From assembly GCA_903905065.1 (NCBI GenBank), contig CAIVEW010000061.1, positions 1-64,000 on the forward strand: DNA of 64,000 bases, given 5' to 3'. A model generated the notes under the pieces. It saw only the letters and a program-made list of their open reading frames with translations, did no database searches and had not been told where the DNA came from. This document shows positions 9,773-19,287 of this stretch, piece after piece (position 1 is the stretch's first letter; each line of letters begins with the position of its first letter). Made by a program: the position numbers and the translations under genes. The DNA is from an uncultured Bacteroidota bacterium. Its GTDB lineage: Bacteria > Bacteroidota > Bacteroidia > Chitinophagales > Chitinophagaceae.

Positions 9773-10744
9773 TTACTGCCCCTTAAACTTCTTCACCGCC
9801 TCCGTAAGCCGTGGTATTATCTCCATAGCATCGCCCAGCACACCATAGTCGGCCGCCTTAAAGAATGGCGCTTCCGGGTCTTTATTGATGACAACAATCG
9901 TCTTAGAGCCATTCACACCAGCCAGGTGCTGTATAGCACCCGATATGCCCACTGCTATATACAGGTTAGGGCGAATGGTACCACCCGTCTGGCCTACGTG
10001 CTCATTGTGCGGGCGCCAGTGGCTGTCTGCCACCGGGCGGCTGCATGCCAGCGCTGCACCCAGTTCCTTGGCCAGGCCTTCCAGCACATACCAGTTCTCC
10101 GGGCCCTTCATACCACGGCCACCGCTCACTACCAGTTCCGCTTCAGAGAGCGGCACACTGCCACTCGCCTTGCTCACTTCCACCACCTTTATAGAAAAGT
10201 CTTTGTCTTCAAAAGTCACATCCAGGTTCTCCACCGTAGCGCTACCCTCACCCTTTACCACAGGATAAGTGTTCGGCATCAGCGTGATCACCTTTACATC
10301 GCTCGTTACATTCACATACGCAAACGCTTTGCCGCTAAACACATTCTTCTTCACCACAAAACCCTTGCTCAGGTCTGGATAAGAAACGGCACCCGCCACC
10401 AGGCCTGCCTTCAGGCGTGCAGCCAACCTTGGAGTCACCGCCTTGCCCACCGTATCATGCAGGCCCACGATCACCTTCGCGCCTTCCTTCGCCGCAGCAG
10501 CCAGCATCACCTTGGTATAAGCACGACTGTTGAATTCATTCAGACGTGTATCCATGGTGTGCAGCACTTTATTAGCGCCATACTGGCCCAGTGCCTGCAT
10601 AGCAGCATTATCTGCATCACCCACTGCTACCGCCGTAACGGTGGTGCCCGTAGCCTTAGCTATATTAGCTGCATATTGTACCGCCTCCAGCGATTTCTTC
10701 TTAAAAACCCCACCCGCGTGTTCAACTAAAACAAGTACGCTCAT
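9773..10744 (-). CDS. etfA: Electron transfer flavoprotein, alpha subunit
   Basis: 323 aa, typical for EtfA. The C-terminal FAD-binding domain shows 'SRPVAD' (235-240), 'GQTG' (251-254), 'GISGAIQH' (267-274) and a 'INKDPEAPFF' segment, all signature EtfA elements. With EtfB it forms the soluble heterodimer that carries electrons from acyl-CoA and related dehydrogenases to ETF-quinone oxidoreductase. It lies downstream of etfB on the same strand with a 109-nt gap made of short degenerate repeats, so co-transcription is likely. An inverted repeat (CCCGAT-TTTC-ATCGGG, 9745-9760) follows the stop codon but has no clear T run. Confidence 0.95.
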   Translation of the reverse strand: MSVLVLVEHAGGVFKKKSLEAVQYAANIAKATGTTVTAVAVGDADNAAMQALGQYGANKVLHTMDTRLNEFNSRAYTKVMLAAAAKEGAKVIVGLHDTVGKAVTPRLAARLKAGLVAGAVSYPDLSKGFVVKKNVFSGKAFAYVNVTSDVKVITLMPNTYPVVKGEGSATVENLDVTFEDKDFSIKVVEVSKASGSVPLSEAELVVSGGRGMKGPENWYVLEGLAKELGAALACSRPVADSHWRPHNEHVGQTGGTIRPNLYIAVGISGAIQHLAGVNGSKTIVVINKDPEAPFFKAADYGVLGDAMEIIPRLTEAVKKFKGQ

Positions 10745-10853
10745 TGTATAAAAAAGTTAAGTCAAAAGTTAAAAGTCAAAACCTAAAAGTTGATAGGTGA
10801 TAGGTTAATAAGTCTCGAGGCAAGCATTGCCAAATTGTCGAATTGCCGAATTA

Positions 10854-11597
10854 TCAAATTACCTTAGCCTCCGTATGCAGCAAATTCACCAGCTCATCCA
10901 TGTTCTCTGCAGCTATCATCTTCACGCCCGATTTTGCAGGTGGCAATTCATACGATACTATTGCGGTCAGCGCATCCATCGCAGCCGGTGGAACCACCTT
11001 TAGCGGCTTGGTGCGCGCAGCCATGATACCGCGCATATTAGGAATGCGCGCTTCGGCCACACCCTTCTGGCAGCTGATCACTACCGGCAGGCTGCACGAG
11101 TCTGTTTCCTCACCACCCTCTATCTCGCGCTTAGTGGTCACTACCCCACCCGCCACATCTATTTTCGATGCGAAGCCGATGTAGTTCATATCCAGCAGCT
11201 CCGCCACCATAGCGCCCACGCTGCCGTTGTTGTAGTCTATGCTTTCTTTACCACACAGCACCAGGTCATAGCCCACAGTCTTGGCGTATTCGGCTATCTG
11301 TGCCGCCACCATATAGGTGTCATTGCTGTCTGTGTCTATACGTATCGCCTCATCGCCACCCAGGGCCAGTGCCTTGCGTATCACCGGCTCGGCATCCGCC
11401 TTGCCCACAGTTACCAGGTGCACATCAGTAGCCACACCGGCTTCCTTCAGTTCCAGCGCCCTTACTATGCCATACCATTCGTCATACGGATTGATGATAA
11501 ACGTTACCCCTGCGGTGCTGAAATGCGTATTATTATCCGCAAACGCAACCTTGGTAGTGGTGTCCGGCACCGGGCAGATACAAACTAGTATTTTCAT
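10854..11597 (-). CDS. etfB: Electron transfer flavoprotein, beta subunit
   Basis: 247 aa, usual length for EtfB. The start 'MKILVCICPVPDTT', the 'INPYDEWYGIVRALELKE' segment and the 'LVLCGKESIDYNNGSVGAM' loop are typical. The beta subunit binds AMP and holds the recognition loop that docks on the dehydrogenase. First gene of the etfBA pair. A TACTTTTG box on the minus strand (11669-11676) lies about 70 nt upstream, and the leader contains an imperfect hairpin (CCCGCT / AGCGGG arms near 11632 and 11656). Confidence 0.95.
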   Translation of the reverse strand: MKILVCICPVPDTTTKVAFADNNTHFSTAGVTFIINPYDEWYGIVRALELKEAGVATDVHLVTVGKADAEPVIRKALALGGDEAIRIDTDSNDTYMVAAQIAEYAKTVGYDLVLCGKESIDYNNGSVGAMVAELLDMNYIGFASKIDVAGGVVTTKREIEGGEETDSCSLPVVISCQKGVAEARIPNMRGIMAARTKPLKVVPPAAMDALTAIVSYELPPAKSGVKMIAAENMDELVNLLHTEAKVI

Positions 11598-12284
11598 TAT
11601 AAATTCAAAATTAAAAAGTCAAAATTGCCAGCCCGCTGTCGCTAAAGCTATAGCGGGTGAAAGGTGTGCAAAAGTAGGCAAAAAAAGAGTGATAATTAAA
11701 TGGTGATCATTGATTTTAGAATAACGAGATTGACCATATTGAGACATTCAGTTAAAAAATATCACGGTTTACCAGAAAAAAAGTTTTGTGGATAGTAATG
11801 GTTAATCGGTTATTTATCATGGGTTCGTATTTTGAAAATGTCACAAAAATATCACAGCCTGCAGTCCGACTTCGCAACAATTCAGCGGGTTTTTGATTCT
11901 CTCATCTCAGAAGAAAATGTCCCATTTGCAGATAAATAAAAAACGAGCTAATATGGGGCATTGGGTAATCTCAGATGCTTGATTTTTAGGTGACTATGTA
12001 TTAAGCGATGTCCCGTTTACACCCCATCGCGCCTCATGTGGGGCATTGTGTGGGTAATCCCTAGCCAGAAAATATTTGATGCTTTCTGTTCATTCTCGAA
12101 GATAGAATGAATGCGGAAAGTGAAATCGGTAACCGGTCAAATCTGACACAAAGTTAGGCGTGAAAATGATCCGGGACAAATAAAGAAGTCCACATTTTTC
12201 GATCACCGTCGGGTCTGCGCGGGATGATATTTTAGGATAATGGATTGGTCGATTCCCTACATTTGATCATTCAAATCCGTTTCC
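11598..12284. other. 687-nt gene-poor gap between etfB and an arylsulfotransferase-like gene
   Basis: It holds the etfB leader and promoter at the left, a 33-codon ORF with no recognised similarity at 11838-11939 (starts MSQKYHSLQSDF, no clear ribosome binding site), two related words ending in GGGTAATC at 11952-11970 and 12037-12059, and a TACATTTG promoter box at 12258-12265 upstream of the next gene. No RNA gene or mobile element was seen. Confidence 0.5.
11669..11676 (-). promoter_or_regulatory. -7 promoter box upstream of etfB
   Basis: Minus strand reads TACTTTTG, a perfect match to TAnnTTTG. No good -33 box was seen. Confidence 0.5.
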
Positions 12285-13859
12285 ATGAATAAGCTACGGG
12301 AAATAGTAATTGTGCTCCTGCTCACTCCGCTTTGTCTCACTGCGCAGATAACCCCGAAAGAAGGCAGTGCAGTCAATTACCGCATCATAGGTTTTTCATT
12401 CCCTCAAAAGGAGAAAACAACAAAATACAAACTGGAAGTGGCATCTGGCAATTGCAATGACGAAACTGTTTTTCAGAAAAATATTATTTCAACCGCTGTT
12501 GCAGATAAGAACAGAATAGTTGCCGAGGTATCGTCATTCGGCAAGCAATATACCTGGCGCATCACTTACCAGGAGCGCGGGTCAAACACAAGCAAAAGTG
12601 GACTGCACCATTTCTCCACAATGACGTCTCCCGATGTAGATCCGGACAGTGTGCGCTTGCGGATCACAGCAAATACCGGGAAATATAAAGGCGACTATGT
12701 GTTTGTAGATGGCAACAAAGTGCTGTACGATATGAATGGCGCGCCGGTTTGGTTCTTCCCCAAAATAGATGGGCTGGAGCCAGGCTCCCTGCACCTCCGC
12801 GACCTGAAGGAGAGTCCATTCGGCACGATCACCACCATCGATGATGAGCGGATATATGAGATCAATTATAGCGGCGATGTGTTATGGAAGGGCCCCGGCA
12901 ACGGCAAGACCAGAACGGATACCAGCAATTTTGAATACGCCTATCATCACGAGTTTACCCGGCTGGCCAACGGCCATTATATGACCATGAGCTTTGAACA
13001 GCCTGCCTGGGCGCTACCGGAGCCCATAGACAGCAATACCGTAGCGCATGCTCATGGCAAGATCGTGCGCGACAACAACAACGTTTATTATCAAAAAATG
13101 CTGTTCGGTACGCTGGTGGAGTTCGATGGAGACGGAAAAGTAGCGTGGAAGTGGAGCGCTTCAGACTATCTAAAAAACTCAGACCTAAGCAAGCGCATGA
13201 TCAGGAACAAATTTTTTGATCTCAACGACACCCATGCCAACGGTTTTTATTTCGACGAAAAAACGAAGGACATATATATCAGTTTCCGGAACCTAAACCG
13301 GATCATTAAGATACAATATCCATCGGGGAAAGTACTGGAGACATACGGCAAACGCTACACGCCCGGCGGTAACAGCCAACTGATAAATGGCCTGTTCTGC
13401 GGCCAGCACAGTTGCCGGCAGTCGCAGGATGGATACCTGTACCTGTTCAATAACAACATCTGTCACATGCGGGCGCTGCCCACAATACTCATGCTCAAAC
13501 AACCTGCGCCAGACAGTGACGAGCTGGAGAAAGTGTGGGAGTTTGAGTGCCCCATGGAAGACCTTGGGCCAAACGAAACTACAGCAGGCTACTTCAATTT
13601 CGGCGGCAGTGTGTTTGAAATGCCTGATCGTTCTTTCTTTGTTTGTATGGGCGGGTCGTACGGAAAGGTGTTTATCGTGAACCGGGACAAACAAATATTG
13701 TGGAGCGCCCAGCCTGAAAAATGGGATAGGGCTGCAAGCAAGTGGATAAAAGACGGTGTATTAGTAGATGGCAAAGTGAGAGAGGGCTCTTACCGCGCCA
13801 GCATCATCAGCCACGATGAACTCGAAAGCCTGATATGGAATGAACCGCTGAAAGAATAA
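12285..13859 (+). CDS. Arylsulfotransferase (ASST) family-like secreted protein
   Basis: 524 aa with a signal peptide (MNKLREIVIVLLLTPLCLTAQ). An Ig-like N-terminal ~100 residues precedes a beta-propeller-like domain with 'YHHEFTRLANGHYM', 'DTHANGFYFDEKTKDIYIS' and 'CGQHSCRQSQDGYLYLFNNN', which resemble the His-rich strands of the arylsulfotransferase family. ASST enzymes transfer sulfate between phenolic compounds; whether this distant relative does so is inference. A TACATTTG box at 12258-12265 lies 19 nt upstream of the ATG. It stands alone and is convergent with the next gene. Confidence 0.65.
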   Translation: MNKLREIVIVLLLTPLCLTAQITPKEGSAVNYRIIGFSFPQKEKTTKYKLEVASGNCNDETVFQKNIISTAVADKNRIVAEVSSFGKQYTWRITYQERGSNTSKSGLHHFSTMTSPDVDPDSVRLRITANTGKYKGDYVFVDGNKVLYDMNGAPVWFFPKIDGLEPGSLHLRDLKESPFGTITTIDDERIYEINYSGDVLWKGPGNGKTRTDTSNFEYAYHHEFTRLANGHYMTMSFEQPAWALPEPIDSNTVAHAHGKIVRDNNNVYYQKMLFGTLVEFDGDGKVAWKWSASDYLKNSDLSKRMIRNKFFDLNDTHANGFYFDEKTKDIYISFRNLNRIIKIQYPSGKVLETYGKRYTPGGNSQLINGLFCGQHSCRQSQDGYLYLFNNNICHMRALPTILMLKQPAPDSDELEKVWEFECPMEDLGPNETTAGYFNFGGSVFEMPDRSFFVCMGGSYGKVFIVNRDKQILWSAQPEKWDRAASKWIKDGVLVDGKVREGSYRASIISHDELESLIWNEPLKE

Positions 13860-13913
13860 CACTCCTTTGAGCAATATAGAAGTACTTATTCGGTTCTGCC
13901 CCTCTAAAAAAAA

Positions 13914-13938
13914 AGAGAGTTGCCTGAGGCAACTCTCT
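13914..13938 (-). terminator. Strong terminator between convergent genes
   Basis: AGAGAGTTGCC (13914-13924) and its exact complement (13928-13938) flank a 3-nt loop. On the minus strand the stem is followed by a T run (A run on plus, 13906-13914), so it mainly serves the minus-strand gene at 13963. Confidence 0.8.
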
Positions 13939-13962
13939 TTAAAATGTTTAGTATAACATGTC

Positions 13963-14265
13963 TTAACGATGCCAGCCGCCTTGTTTCCATTGATGGCCGT
14001 GGCCGTCATGGTTCCAATGACCCTGCTTGTATTTGTAGCCGGGGTGCGGTGGCGCTTCCCACCGGCCGCCATGCCATTCGTACTTGCCGTCGCGTTCGTG
14101 CCAGTCTTCGTCCACCCATACATGTTGCGGGCTAGGTGCTTCTACGCGAACCACAGCTGTAGGCCTTGGTGGACGGACATTTACATAGATCTGCCCCATG
14201 CTGCTGTACGCGCCGCAGGTTAGCGCAATTGCCAGGATAAATAATAACTTCTTAATGTTCTTCAT
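13963..14265 (-). CDS. Small secreted WXXGXW-type repeat protein
   Basis: 100 aa with a signal peptide (MKNIKKLLFILAIALTCGAYSSMGQ). The mature part is rich in Trp, His, Gly and Pro, with 'YEWHGGRWEAPPHPGYKY' and 'GHWNHDGHGHQWKQGGWHR', matching the YXWXGXW/WXXGXW repeat family seen in small envelope proteins. Function is unknown; the His/Trp content hints at metal or surface interactions, which is inference. Confidence 0.75.
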   Translation of the reverse strand: MKNIKKLLFILAIALTCGAYSSMGQIYVNVRPPRPTAVVRVEAPSPQHVWVDEDWHERDGKYEWHGGRWEAPPHPGYKYKQGHWNHDGHGHQWKQGGWHR

Positions 14266-14711
14266 ATAATTATCAATTTTTTTGGTATGCCTAACAGGTA
14301 TGTATTATCATACCACCGACGGCGAAACAATAAATTCTTTTGAAATTGCGCCTTTGCGCCAGTGCTGGCAAGGGTATTAGTTTTTCTAGTACGGTTTTGA
14401 AAATGAATTCCAGCACTGTTATTTTCCTCAATCGGGGGTCGTAAGTTATTCATAACCGCTCTTAATAATGGTCATGATCATTTTAAACCTGCTATTGGGT
14501 TTTATATAGTTTGATGCGTGGGCGGGTATTATGATCCCGGTGCTGGTTCCCAGCAAGTTGCACTTCTTACCAATAACAATTTCTGCCTTATGATACAGAA
14601 GAGCCTTTGAGTTTCATATATCTATCGCTGCAATTCCCCAATACTATTTTTCTATCCGGCAATCGGAAATAAAGCAAATTGTGCTGCCTGCAACGGAGGT
14701 AGCTTTGCGCC
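14266..14711. other. 446-nt divergent intergenic region
   Basis: It separates the WXXGXW gene (minus) from the OYE gene (plus). It contains a small inverted repeat GGTATG-TATTAT-CATACC at 14297-14314 and the OYE promoter at 14679-14707. Nothing else recognisable was seen. Confidence 0.5.
14679..14707 (+). promoter_or_regulatory. Promoter of the OYE gene, probably leaderless
   Basis: TTG (14679-14681), an 18-nt spacer and TAGCTTTG (14700-14707) fit the Bacteroidota TTG / TAnnTTTG promoter. The ATG follows after only 4 nt (14712), so the transcript would begin at or next to the start codon. Confidence 0.7.
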
Positions 14712-15779
14712 ATGAAAAACGAAATATTATTCAGCACATACAGTTTAGCCGGCTTGATGCTCAAGAACAGGATCATTATGGCACCTATGACCCGCAGCCG
14801 TGCAATAGGCAACATTCCCAACGAGCTAATGGTAAAGTATTACAGTGATCGTGCGGATGCTGGCCTCATCATTACTGAAGGGACAGCACCGGGGCCTGAT
14901 GGCCTGGGCTACGCCCGTATACCCGGCCTCTTCAACAAGGAGCAGGTGGCAGGATGGAAAAAGATCACCGAAGCCGTGCATGCAAAAGGAGGTAAAATAT
15001 TTGTTCAGCTTATGCACACAGGGCGGATAGGGCATGACAATAACTTGCCCGAAGAAGGGGATGTTGTTGGCCCGTCACCCATAGCGGCTGCAGGAGAAAT
15101 GTGGACGGATGAGCAAGGCATGCAACCCCTGCCCGCGCCAAAGGAAATACAGGAAGAAGAAATACAAGCGCTGATAGCAGAATTTGTGGAGAGCGCCAAA
15201 GCCGCTATGGAAGCAGGATTTGACGGCGTGGAGATACATGCCGCGAATGGTTACCTGCCTATGCAATTTTTAAATCCCAAATCTAACCAGCGGACGGATA
15301 AGTATGGCGGAAGCTATGAAAACCGTAACCGTTTTGTGCTGGAAATGACGGAAGCAATGGCGGCGGCAATTGGCAAAGAGAAGATGGGCATACGACTCTC
15401 TCCGTTCAATAAATTTAATGATATGGCACCGGACGAACAGGAAGCCGCGCAATATATATCGCTTGCGAAAGGGCTGAAAAAGATCGGGATCGCCTACATC
15501 CACCTGCTGCGCTTTGCAATGCCACCCGAACTTATAACGCATATGCACGAAGCCTTTGGCACGACTATTATCCTCAACGGGGGATATAATGCAGACTCCG
15601 CAGCCGCAGACCTGGAAGCTGGTAAAGCAGAGCTGATCTCCTTTGGCAGCTCTTTCATTGCCAACCCCGACCTGGTAACCCGCATGAAAAATACACTGGA
15701 GCTCGCGAAACCAGACCCCGCCACTTTTTATACTCCAGGAGAGAAAGGATACACAGACTATCCGTCATTGGTACAGTAG
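14712..15779 (+). CDS. Old-yellow-enzyme family alkene reductase (FMN, NAD(P)H)
   Basis: 355 aa, the normal OYE length. 'NRIIMAPMTRSRA' (residues 19-31) is the N-terminal FMN-site strand. 'HAANGYL' at 176-182 carries the His176/Asn179 pair that binds the carbonyl or nitro oxygen of the substrate, as in NemA-type enzymes. 'NQRTDKYGGSYENR' follows as in the family. The enzymes reduce activated C=C bonds of enones, maleimides or nitro-compounds in the cytoplasm and are often linked to electrophile stress. Neighbouring OsmC and pirin genes, on the opposite strand, also fit a stress-related neighbourhood. Confidence 0.92.
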   Translation: MKNEILFSTYSLAGLMLKNRIIMAPMTRSRAIGNIPNELMVKYYSDRADAGLIITEGTAPGPDGLGYARIPGLFNKEQVAGWKKITEAVHAKGGKIFVQLMHTGRIGHDNNLPEEGDVVGPSPIAAAGEMWTDEQGMQPLPAPKEIQEEEIQALIAEFVESAKAAMEAGFDGVEIHAANGYLPMQFLNPKSNQRTDKYGGSYENRNRFVLEMTEAMAAAIGKEKMGIRLSPFNKFNDMAPDEQEAAQYISLAKGLKKIGIAYIHLLRFAMPPELITHMHEAFGTTIILNGGYNADSAAADLEAGKAELISFGSSFIANPDLVTRMKNTLELAKPDPATFYTPGEKGYTDYPSLVQ

Positions 15780-15810
15780 CTGCTTGTTAGCGCTAACGAT
15801 GATGGTAATA

Positions 15811-15845
15811 AACGAGCGCTGCGAGGGTGCAGCGCTCGTTTTATT
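15811..15845 (+). terminator. Terminator after the OYE gene
   Basis: AACGAGCGCTGC (15811-15822) and its exact complement (15829-15840) form a 12-bp stem with a 6-nt loop and a T-rich tail. Confidence 0.85.
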
Positions 15846-15871
15846 GGGGTTACGGCAACTGCCGCAACCTC

Positions 15872-16267
15872 TTATATCAGTTCCGTCTTTATTTCTATAG
15901 GATTGCTCAACATTTTATGAACCGGACAGCTATTTGCAATAACGAGAAGCCGAGCCGTTTGCGTTTCATCCAGGTTGCCGATCAACTGAATGCTCCTGCT
16001 GATCGCCGTTTTGTTAAGCGCTTCATCACGCGTCAGCTCAATGTGCGTGTTGACTTCAGCCAGGTCCCAACCCTTTTTATCCGCATACATGCGGAGCGTA
16101 ACCGATGTGCAAGCAGCTAATGATGCCGCCAACAGTTCGGTAGGTGAAAGGCCCAGGTTCTGGCCTCCGTTCTCGACGGGCTCATCGGAAATAAGTGTGC
16201 TGCCGCCGGGAGAAGCGATATCGGTTCTGTATAATTCCTTGCCAATATGTGATGAGACTTTTGCCAC
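15872..16267 (-). CDS. OsmC family peroxiredoxin-like protein
   Basis: 131 aa. The two conserved cysteines are present: Cys53 in 'LAACTSVTLRMYADKKGW' and Cys114 in 'NSCPVHKML', the pair that reduces organic hydroperoxides in OsmC/Ohr proteins. The short form resembles the YhfA-like subgroup, whose substrate is less certain. Cytoplasmic. Only 3 nt separate it from the upstream pirin gene, so both are probably co-transcribed. Confidence 0.9.
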   Translation of the reverse strand: MAKVSSHIGKELYRTDIASPGGSTLISDEPVENGGQNLGLSPTELLAASLAACTSVTLRMYADKKGWDLAEVNTHIELTRDEALNKTAISRSIQLIGNLDETQTARLLVIANSCPVHKMLSNPIEIKTELI

Positions 16268-16270
16268 GAT

Positions 16271-17155
16271 CTATTTTTTATTAAGTACAGGATACGGAAC
16301 AAATTCGGTCTCGTCTCCTTCAATTTTATCAAATGCCTGTTCTATCCATTTTTGTTTAGCCCGATTGATGATCTCCTTGTCAGAAGCAACAAAATTCCAG
16401 TCTATAAAACGCTCTTCCCGGAAAGGCACACCGCCAAAAATGTAGATGGTGCTATTTGCGGCTATGGTAAATTCACACAAGGCGCTGTCCTTTGCAACAA
16501 GCAGTTGTTTTGGGTGATAACTGTTGCCTTCGCTTTCTATACTGCCCTCCAGTATGTACAGCCCCGCTTCGCCATAAAGCTCATGGCCGATGTTTACTGT
16601 TTGCTGCGATGTGCTTTTGATCTCTATCATAAACAGCCTGCTGTAAACCGGCACGGCCGACTTCCTGCCGAAAGCTTCACCAGCTACCAGCTTGAATTCC
16701 AGGCCGCCTTCACTCCATGCCGGGATCTGTGCTGCATCGATATGGAAAAACTCCGGTTCCATCTGCTCCAGCTCTTTTGGCAAAGCCACCCATATTTGCA
16801 GCCCGTGCATATGCTTGTCGGAATGGCGCAGGTACTCCGGTGTTCTTTCAGAATGTACGATCCACTTGCCTGCTGTCATCCAGTTCACGGCACCGGGTTT
16901 TATCTCTACGGCATTGCCCAGTGTATCGCGGTGAAGAATGCTGCCTTCAAATAAAAAAGTAAGTGTAGAAAGCCCTATATGCGGATGTGGCAGTACATCG
17001 AAATTCTCGCGCTCATTCAGCTTAACCGGCCCCATGTGGTCAATAAAAATAAATGGGCCAACCATCCTCTTCTCCCGGAAAGGCAACAGACGCCCCACCA
17101 TGAATTTGCCAATGCTAGCGGCCCGTTCTTCTATGATCAGATTGATGTTAGACAT
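16271..17155 (-). CDS. Pirin family protein
   Basis: 294 aa, bicupin. The metal ligands of pirin are in place: His57 and His59 in 'LPHPHIGLSTLTFLFEG', His101 and Glu103 in 'IVHSERTPEY'. Pirins bind Fe and some act as quercetinases or redox-linked regulators; the role here is undetermined. Twelve nt upstream lies the membrane-protein gene on the same strand, and OsmC follows after 3 nt, so the three genes may form an operon. Confidence 0.92.
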   Translation of the reverse strand: MSNINLIIEERAASIGKFMVGRLLPFREKRMVGPFIFIDHMGPVKLNERENFDVLPHPHIGLSTLTFLFEGSILHRDTLGNAVEIKPGAVNWMTAGKWIVHSERTPEYLRHSDKHMHGLQIWVALPKELEQMEPEFFHIDAAQIPAWSEGGLEFKLVAGEAFGRKSAVPVYSRLFMIEIKSTSQQTVNIGHELYGEAGLYILEGSIESEGNSYHPKQLLVAKDSALCEFTIAANSTIYIFGGVPFREERFIDWNFVASDKEIINRAKQKWIEQAFDKIEGDETEFVPYPVLNKK

Positions 17156-17167
17156 GAGCTATTAAAG

Positions 17168-17695
17168 TTAGGGAATATTGGCGGTGTGTTTTTTACAGTT
17201 TTCAATCGCCGAGTTCATTTTGGGGCAGAGGGAGTTATAAATTATTGTCAAAGAATCCCCCATTTTATGGTTAAGCGGGTTAGCTACATTAAATGAAGTG
17301 TACAAGGTGTCATTGATACTAAATTCGTAGTACATTCTTTCGCCCTTGCTATAGAAGGCAGAAGTTACAATACCATTAGTTCTTACACCATGCTTTTCAT
17401 AGCATGCTGTCTCGTGATGGCCTGACCAAACCCCAAAACATGGTCCATTGATAACAATCGACAACATACCGATCCACTTGCCCGCAATCTGCATATTTTC
17501 ATTGTTTGTAAATGCTATTTTTGAAAGGATCCAAAACGTCGCGGGAATAAACAACAAAAGAACACCTCCGGCCAACCAGGTTCCTGCCTTATCATATTGC
17601 AAACAGTCGAACTTGCCGGAATACAAAAAATAGAACTCTAAAAATAATAATACGCCCAAGCAGATCCCGATCAGGCCACGCAGAATTTTGTTCAT
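17168..17695 (-). CDS. Membrane protein of unknown function
   Basis: 175 aa with three hydrophobic segments (about residues 5-27, 39-58 and 71-90) and a polar C-terminal half containing 'GVRTNGIVTSAFYSKGERMYYEF' split over two strands, a pattern seen in DUF3592-like membrane proteins. The family assignment is tentative. Lies 12 nt upstream of pirin. Confidence 0.6.
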   Translation of the reverse strand: MNKILRGLIGICLGVLLFLEFYFLYSGKFDCLQYDKAGTWLAGGVLLLFIPATFWILSKIAFTNNENMQIAGKWIGMLSIVINGPCFGVWSGHHETACYEKHGVRTNGIVTSAFYSKGERMYYEFSINDTLYTSFNVANPLNHKMGDSLTIIYNSLCPKMNSAIENCKKHTANIP

Positions 17696-18253
17696 AATTG
17701 GATCTATTGCAGGTTTTAGTACAAGCTATGTAAAATGAAAATGCTCTAAATGAATTGATGAGCGAATATAAAGAGGGTATCATAGAAAAAACAGCATATC
17801 AGAATGCTCTCTTTTTGATGCGAAATTGTCAATATTGACATTGCTCAAATGCTTGTCTGGCTTGCAATGTAGCTGATTTTAAAGGCAAAAACTATCTTTC
17901 TGATACCTTAAAGCAAAGTTTGACCAGGAGACAGTTCGAAAGCAACTTTATTGCGAGTTTCAGTGCGAGCTTAATTTGCTTCACATAACAACCTCACGTG
18001 CGTTTTATCTTCGATCTTACCTCGATAGTTCTTAAGAAAGTCATACAATTCAAGTTCAATATCTCCATATTCTAACTTACGCTCCAGCCAAGACGAGCAT
18101 TTTGTTTAAGTTTTCTGTCAATTTATATTATTTTTAGTTGTCATTATTTACTTTTTTGATGATTTAATAGACAAAAAAAATAAGTCTAGATAACAACAGA
18201 CTTTGTTTTGTTCATAAATTTGTCAAAAATTCTAAACACAAAAATCATATAAA
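17696..18253. other. 558-nt gap holding 159-bp repeat copy A and a promoter
   Basis: Copy A of the 159-bp direct repeat occupies 17811-17969. The rest is AT-rich. A TAAATTTG box (18215-18222) lies 31 nt upstream of the next gene and matches the -7 promoter element. No tRNA remnant was found to the left of copy A. Confidence 0.6.
17811..17969 (+). repeat. 159-bp direct repeat, copy A
   Basis: It is the same length as copy B (19591-19749) with about 10 substitutions by eye (~94% identity). It begins CTTTTTGATGCGAAATTG, contains palindrome TGTCAATATTGACA at 17827-17840, and ends in a tandem motif TTGCGAG-TTTCAGTGCGAG (17949-17969). Confidence 0.9.
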
Positions 18254-19264
18254 ATGAAAAAACTTATTACTCTTTCCATTCTGCTGGCAGCACAGATCGC
18301 GGCAAACGCACAGACAGCCAGGGTACAGGTGATCCACAATTGCGCAGATGGCGCTGCGGATACCGTTGATGTATACCTCAATGGCACTAAATTACTCAGT
18401 AGCTTTGCTTTCCGCACAGCAACCCCGTTTATTGATGCACCGGCGGGTGTTCCGCTAACCCTGGGCATAGCGCCCAACCACAGTGCCAGTGTAATGGATA
18501 CTATCTACAGCACTACGGTAACACTTACCGCTTCCGGTGAGTATGTGGTAGTGGCAGATGGTATTGTGAGCGCTTCAGGATATACACCCGGTAGTGCTAC
18601 AGCGCCATTTCGGCTAAGTGTTTATGACATGGCAAGAGAAACCGCTACAACATCGGGCCAGACCGATGTGCTGGTAGAGCATGGTGCAACAGACGCACCT
18701 ACCGTTGAAGTGAAAGCAGGCAGTAGCGTGTTGGTTAGCGGCCTCTCATTCGGAAACTTCTGCAGCACAGGGTACTTGAATTTGCCCACTTCAAATGATA
18801 CACTTTATGTAACCAACAGCACCGGCTCCAGCATATTATATACCTATTCCGCACCACTGGCCGCGCTAAGTCTTGCAGATTCGGCAATTACGGTACTGGC
18901 TTCGGGATTCGTGGATTCTGCAGCAAACAGCAACCGGCCTTCATTTGGTTTGTGGGTTGCATTAAGAGAGGGAGGCGCATTGATACCACTACCAAAACTA
19001 GAAAATCCTACATCCGTAGAAAGTGTGACGAATAACAGTGCGGCACAAGTTTTCCCTAATCCGGTAAGCGATTATCTAAATATTGTATCTGCCGTGGATC
19101 TGTCCCGCATCTCCATCATGGATATCACTGGCAGAGTAGTAACCCAACTAAACGGCAATAAACAGGCACGCATTGATGTAAGTAATTTGTCTCAGGGAAT
19201 TTACATGGTAAGGCTGGAAACAATAAATGGTGAAGTAAGCACTAAAAAAATAATTAAAGAATAG
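18254..19264 (+). CDS. DUF4397 domain secreted protein with T9SS type A tail
   Basis: 336 aa. Signal peptide MKKLITLSILLAAQIAANAQ. 'ARVQVIHNCADGAADTVDVY' and 'LNGTKLLSSFAFRTATPF' are typical of the DUF4397 beta-sandwich; a second copy starts near 'TDVLVEHGATDAPTVEV'. The C-terminus is a T9SS type A sorting domain ('AQVFPNPVSDYLNIVS' ... 'GIYMVRLETINGEVSTKKI'). Surface or secreted; no enzymatic role is known for the family. It is the only gene between the two 159-bp repeats and is followed by a strong terminator. Confidence 0.9.
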   Translation: MKKLITLSILLAAQIAANAQTARVQVIHNCADGAADTVDVYLNGTKLLSSFAFRTATPFIDAPAGVPLTLGIAPNHSASVMDTIYSTTVTLTASGEYVVVADGIVSASGYTPGSATAPFRLSVYDMARETATTSGQTDVLVEHGATDAPTVEVKAGSSVLVSGLSFGNFCSTGYLNLPTSNDTLYVTNSTGSSILYTYSAPLAALSLADSAITVLASGFVDSAANSNRPSFGLWVALREGGALIPLPKLENPTSVESVTNNSAAQVFPNPVSDYLNIVSAVDLSRISIMDITGRVVTQLNGNKQARIDVSNLSQGIYMVRLETINGEVSTKKIIKE

Positions 19265-19287
19265 TATTCTATTAGCTCCCCATTTCG

